From: an uncultured Collinsella sp.
Lineage (GTDB): Bacteria; Actinomycetota; Coriobacteriia; Coriobacteriales; Coriobacteriaceae
DNA: 15,913 bases
Direction: 5' to 3'
Assembly (NCBI GenBank): GCA_902475785.1
Contig: CABSAN010000052.1
Location: 1-15,913, forward strand
Position numbers and translations under genes: made by a program. The notes beneath the pieces were generated by a model, which had not been told where the DNA came from, searched no databases, and saw only the letters and a list, made by a program, of their open reading frames with translations. Shown one piece after another: positions 13,461-15,913 of the stretch; positions within the stretch are counted from its first letter, which is position 1; every line of letters begins with the position of its first letter.

Positions 13461-15902
13461 CTACCCCAGCGAGCGGTTGAGGGAGCCGAGTTCGTCGTTG
13501 CCCATGGTGCGCCACATTTGATAGATGCAGCCGCGCGCCAGGAAAAAGAAGCCGTTATCGACGAGTTGCACGGCGGCATCCGCGAGTTGATTGGTCACGG
13601 CGGGCACCGGCGGCAGCTCAAGACCTGCCTTGCGGATGGTCTCGACAGCCTCCTCAAACGTGGGCGGCTTGATGACGCCCATCTCGTTCATAAGGCCCTG
13701 CATTTCCTCCTGCGCACTGCCGCCCGACTCCTCGCCGCGCGGCACTAGACGGTAGCATGCCAGCGCCAGCTCGAGCTGGTCGCAGTTCCAGTAGGCAAAT
13801 GCCAGGCGATAGAACAGGTAACCGATCGAAGGCCGGTCGCTGGCGATACGCAGGCCGTGGCGCGCCACCTCGATAATCTCGTCATAGCGCTCCAGGCGTG
13901 CTAGCACATTGATCAGGGCAAAGTGAGACTGCATGGACGAGCGCGCCAAATCGTAGAGACGACGCACCTCGGGCAGCGCACGCTCAAAGTCCTCTTGTTC
14001 GGCGTAAAAGCTGCAGATCTCGTGCTGGGCAAAATACAGCGCATCGGGAGCGCGAAGGATACGCACGGAACGATCCTCCTCCATCACCGGCAGCACCATG
14101 CGCACCAGCTGGTTGTCGCAGAACTGGGTCTGCACCGAGCCCGTCGCCAAAAGCTCAGCAACAGTACACTTGGCTTCCAGCTCCTCGACAAGGCGAGAGA
14201 AACCCTCGAAAGCACCAGCTCGGTCAACTTTGGATTGCTCGCGCAGCTCGACGACGCGGGCGACATACGGATCGTTGTCCTCTTCCATGACCTCAAGCTC
14301 GTCAGCCGTATCAGCGAGCAGCAAATCGCGAAGTGCAGGCGGCAATGGACGATGGTCATCGCGTGGCCGGGCGTGAACCTCTGCAGGCTCAATCATATCC
14401 GGCGCATCTGCCTCATATGCCTCGAGCAAATGTTTGCAGGGCATGTCGTCCATATCCATACTCTCAAGATCCTTGGCGACAGAAACGCAATCGGCCAGAT
14501 AGGCCGCACGGCCAAAGGAGTACGTTTTAACAACGCGCTCGCCCTGCTCGCCGTCGGGAGCCGCAATCTGCACGTAGCAGCGCGTGATGCGAGCACCCGA
14601 AGCAAAGCAAGCTGCCGCGAGTGTAAGCGCAATACGCGCATCGTGCTCGGTGGCCCATGCTGCGCGCTTAGGCTCATCTACCTCGCGCCAGGCGTCATCT
14701 TGAGCATCGTATTCGCGCCGCGGCATAGCATCGACAACCGTGCGGCCGAATCGCACCAGCATGATGCCTTCGGCGACGTTCGCTCGATAGGTGTAGTCGA
14801 GCCGCGTGACCACGTTGAGCGCTTCTACGATACGTGCAAAGCGGGTGCGAACGTCCCACTCGCCACCCGGCTGGCACGCAACCGTCCCCGGCTTGGCCCA
14901 CGGATTGTCATTCGACAGTGTTTCGAGCAGGCGAGGGACGTCGTTTGTCGTCTTGCTGATATGCCAGAGGTCAAAGAGCGAGCAGCCCTCAAAGCTTGGC
15001 GACGAGGCAACGGGGCCCAACCCTGCCCCAATACGCTCTAGAATGCCCGATAGGCGGTTCAGGCGGCACTCGACGGCAAACAGGGTATCGATATCGTCCT
15101 GATCCAGCAGGCTACGGTCGAAATTGAGATAGAAAAGCCTCGAGCGATCGATGCGCGCCAGGCTCATTTCGGTTTTGGCCGCAATGGTGCGCAGGCGAGG
15201 CAGATTAACTTCGCCCATCAAAGCGGCGGCATAGCGCTCAATGCCACTTGGATTATCTGTATGGTCAATGCGGTAGAGCAACGTTTCGATTGCATCGGGC
15301 AGCGGCGTGGAATCAAAACCCAGCAGCACCTCAACCGGCTCGGGGAGTTTTACAAGCTTGATCTTGTCGACGGCATTTTTCATGCCCTCGTCGAGGCCGT
15401 CACCGTCTGCCGTGCCCGAGACAGCGTTTTCAGAATCGGCGAATACCACGTAACGCAAGAACATCGAGGCCATGAACTCGCCGTAGCGAAGGCTGCGCGT
15501 CGAATTCCACGTCTCGCGATCGGATTGTTCGCGCATGGGGCCTTCGGGAGAGCCGATGACTCGAGCCCGGGAGTGCATCGTCCCATCGGTACCCCTGACC
15601 GCAATCTCGCCGATGTTGGAATCGGACTCGTCGAGAATCAGTTGCATGTCGGGATCGTCGGGCAGCGATTCCTCGTTAACGGGACGGTCCACCTTATAGA
15701 CCTCACCCGAAACGCTCACGTAGCCCAAAAGCGACACATGGCTTTTGCCGACGAATTCAACGACATAGCATGATTCATGCGGATCCTCGCCAAAGAGCTT
15801 CCAAACCACGCCATACGTGCGTCCCGCAGGCTGCTCGGGCATGGCCGGAAAGCGCTTTTTGGGATCGAGAAACCTGAGCTTGTATGTCGGACGCTCTGCC
15901 AC
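13461..15902 (-). CDS. large TPR-containing protein of unknown function
   Basis: Predicted soluble protein of 813 residues without a signal peptide or membrane helices. Start is GTG at 15902: a TGA in the same frame lies nine bases before it, so no upstream start is possible, and GGTGAT serves as a weak ribosome site. The N-terminal 500 residues match no family I recognise; they include MAERPTYKLRFLDPKKRF and a region with many Asp/Glu. An acidic, Pro-rich linker near 500-560 precedes helical repeats at about 615-735, where segments such as FYAEQEDFERAL, LARLERYDEIIEVA and AYWNCDQLELALACY have TPR character. It ends in a helical domain with FLARGCIYQMWRTM. Probably a scaffold or protein-interaction factor. 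The downstream ATPase lies 161 bases away on the same strand. Confidence 0.8.
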   Translation of the reverse strand: MAERPTYKLRFLDPKKRFPAMPEQPAGRTYGVVWKLFGEDPHESCYVVEFVGKSHVSLLGYVSVSGEVYKVDRPVNEESLPDDPDMQLILDESDSNIGEIAVRGTDGTMHSRARVIGSPEGPMREQSDRETWNSTRSLRYGEFMASMFLRYVVFADSENAVSGTADGDGLDEGMKNAVDKIKLVKLPEPVEVLLGFDSTPLPDAIETLLYRIDHTDNPSGIERYAAALMGEVNLPRLRTIAAKTEMSLARIDRSRLFYLNFDRSLLDQDDIDTLFAVECRLNRLSGILERIGAGLGPVASSPSFEGCSLFDLWHISKTTNDVPRLLETLSNDNPWAKPGTVACQPGGEWDVRTRFARIVEALNVVTRLDYTYRANVAEGIMLVRFGRTVVDAMPRREYDAQDDAWREVDEPKRAAWATEHDARIALTLAAACFASGARITRCYVQIAAPDGEQGERVVKTYSFGRAAYLADCVSVAKDLESMDMDDMPCKHLLEAYEADAPDMIEPAEVHARPRDDHRPLPPALRDLLLADTADELEVMEEDNDPYVARVVELREQSKVDRAGAFEGFSRLVEELEAKCTVAELLATGSVQTQFCDNQLVRMVLPVMEEDRSVRILRAPDALYFAQHEICSFYAEQEDFERALPEVRRLYDLARSSMQSHFALINVLARLERYDEIIEVARHGLRIASDRPSIGYLFYRLAFAYWNCDQLELALACYRLVPRGEESGGSAQEEMQGLMNEMGVIKPPTFEEAVETIRKAGLELPPVPAVTNQLADAAVQLVDNGFFFLARGCIYQMWRTMGNDELGSLNRSLG

Positions 15903-15913
15903 GAAATATCACC

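Noticed and set aside
13923..15041. 372-codon plus-strand frame opposite the TPR gene
   Set aside because: Composition typical of an antisense shadow, and the minus-strand gene is longer, starts at a bounded GTG and shows TPR-like segments.

Overview
The window looks like chromosomal DNA from a high-GC Gram-positive bacterium, most likely a member of the Coriobacteriia (Collinsella-like). The reasons are the high GC content, several GTG starts, a Firmicutes-style split bacterial tyrosine-kinase module with a PHP-type phosphatase, a VanR/VanS-like two-component pair, and an HtpG with an acidic C-terminal insert. The lineage is an inference from gene content, not a search result. Nearly everything lies on the minus strand; only the D-alanyl-D-alanine carboxypeptidase gene is on the plus strand.

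Reading the minus strand from right to left: an 813-residue TPR protein of unknown function (13461-15902) is followed by an AAA-type ATPase with a C-terminal winged helix (12217-13299). Its start is preceded by six regular copies of TTTARCA. Next come a class II tRNA-Ser(GCU) with its own promoter, encoded CCA and terminator (12018-12191), and an 18-base inverted copy of its T arm 56 bp beyond the 3' end. The plus-strand carboxypeptidase (10584-11924) converges on the tRNA and ends at a strong terminator.

Divergent from the carboxypeptidase is a VanR/VanS-like regulator and kinase pair (8426-10386). It is followed by pstB, a PhoP/PhoB-like regulator and a PhoR-like kinase (5226-8322), which form a phosphate-signalling block without pstSCA or phoU. 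A Pho-box-like 11-bp-period direct repeat and two TATCGATA palindromes lie in front of pstB.

Below that is a compact Wzz-like adaptor, tyrosine kinase and PHP phosphatase operon (2962-5049) with no glycosyltransferases nearby. It is followed by an ElaA-like GNAT acetyltransferase and then htpG, whose leader contains an intrinsic terminator. The left edge holds a 98-nt structured inverted-repeat element, a perfect 13-bp hairpin, and perhaps the first codons of another minus-strand gene.

Much of the window can be read as cell-envelope and phosphate homeostasis: two sensor/regulator pairs, a peptidoglycan carboxypeptidase, and a tyrosine phosphorylation switch for polysaccharide synthesis. The most unusual items are the ATPase with its repeat array, the 98-nt structured element, the VanRS-like pair facing a PBP5-type carboxypeptidase, and the tRNA T-arm remnant. 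No gap longer than about 200 bases lacks an annotated feature.
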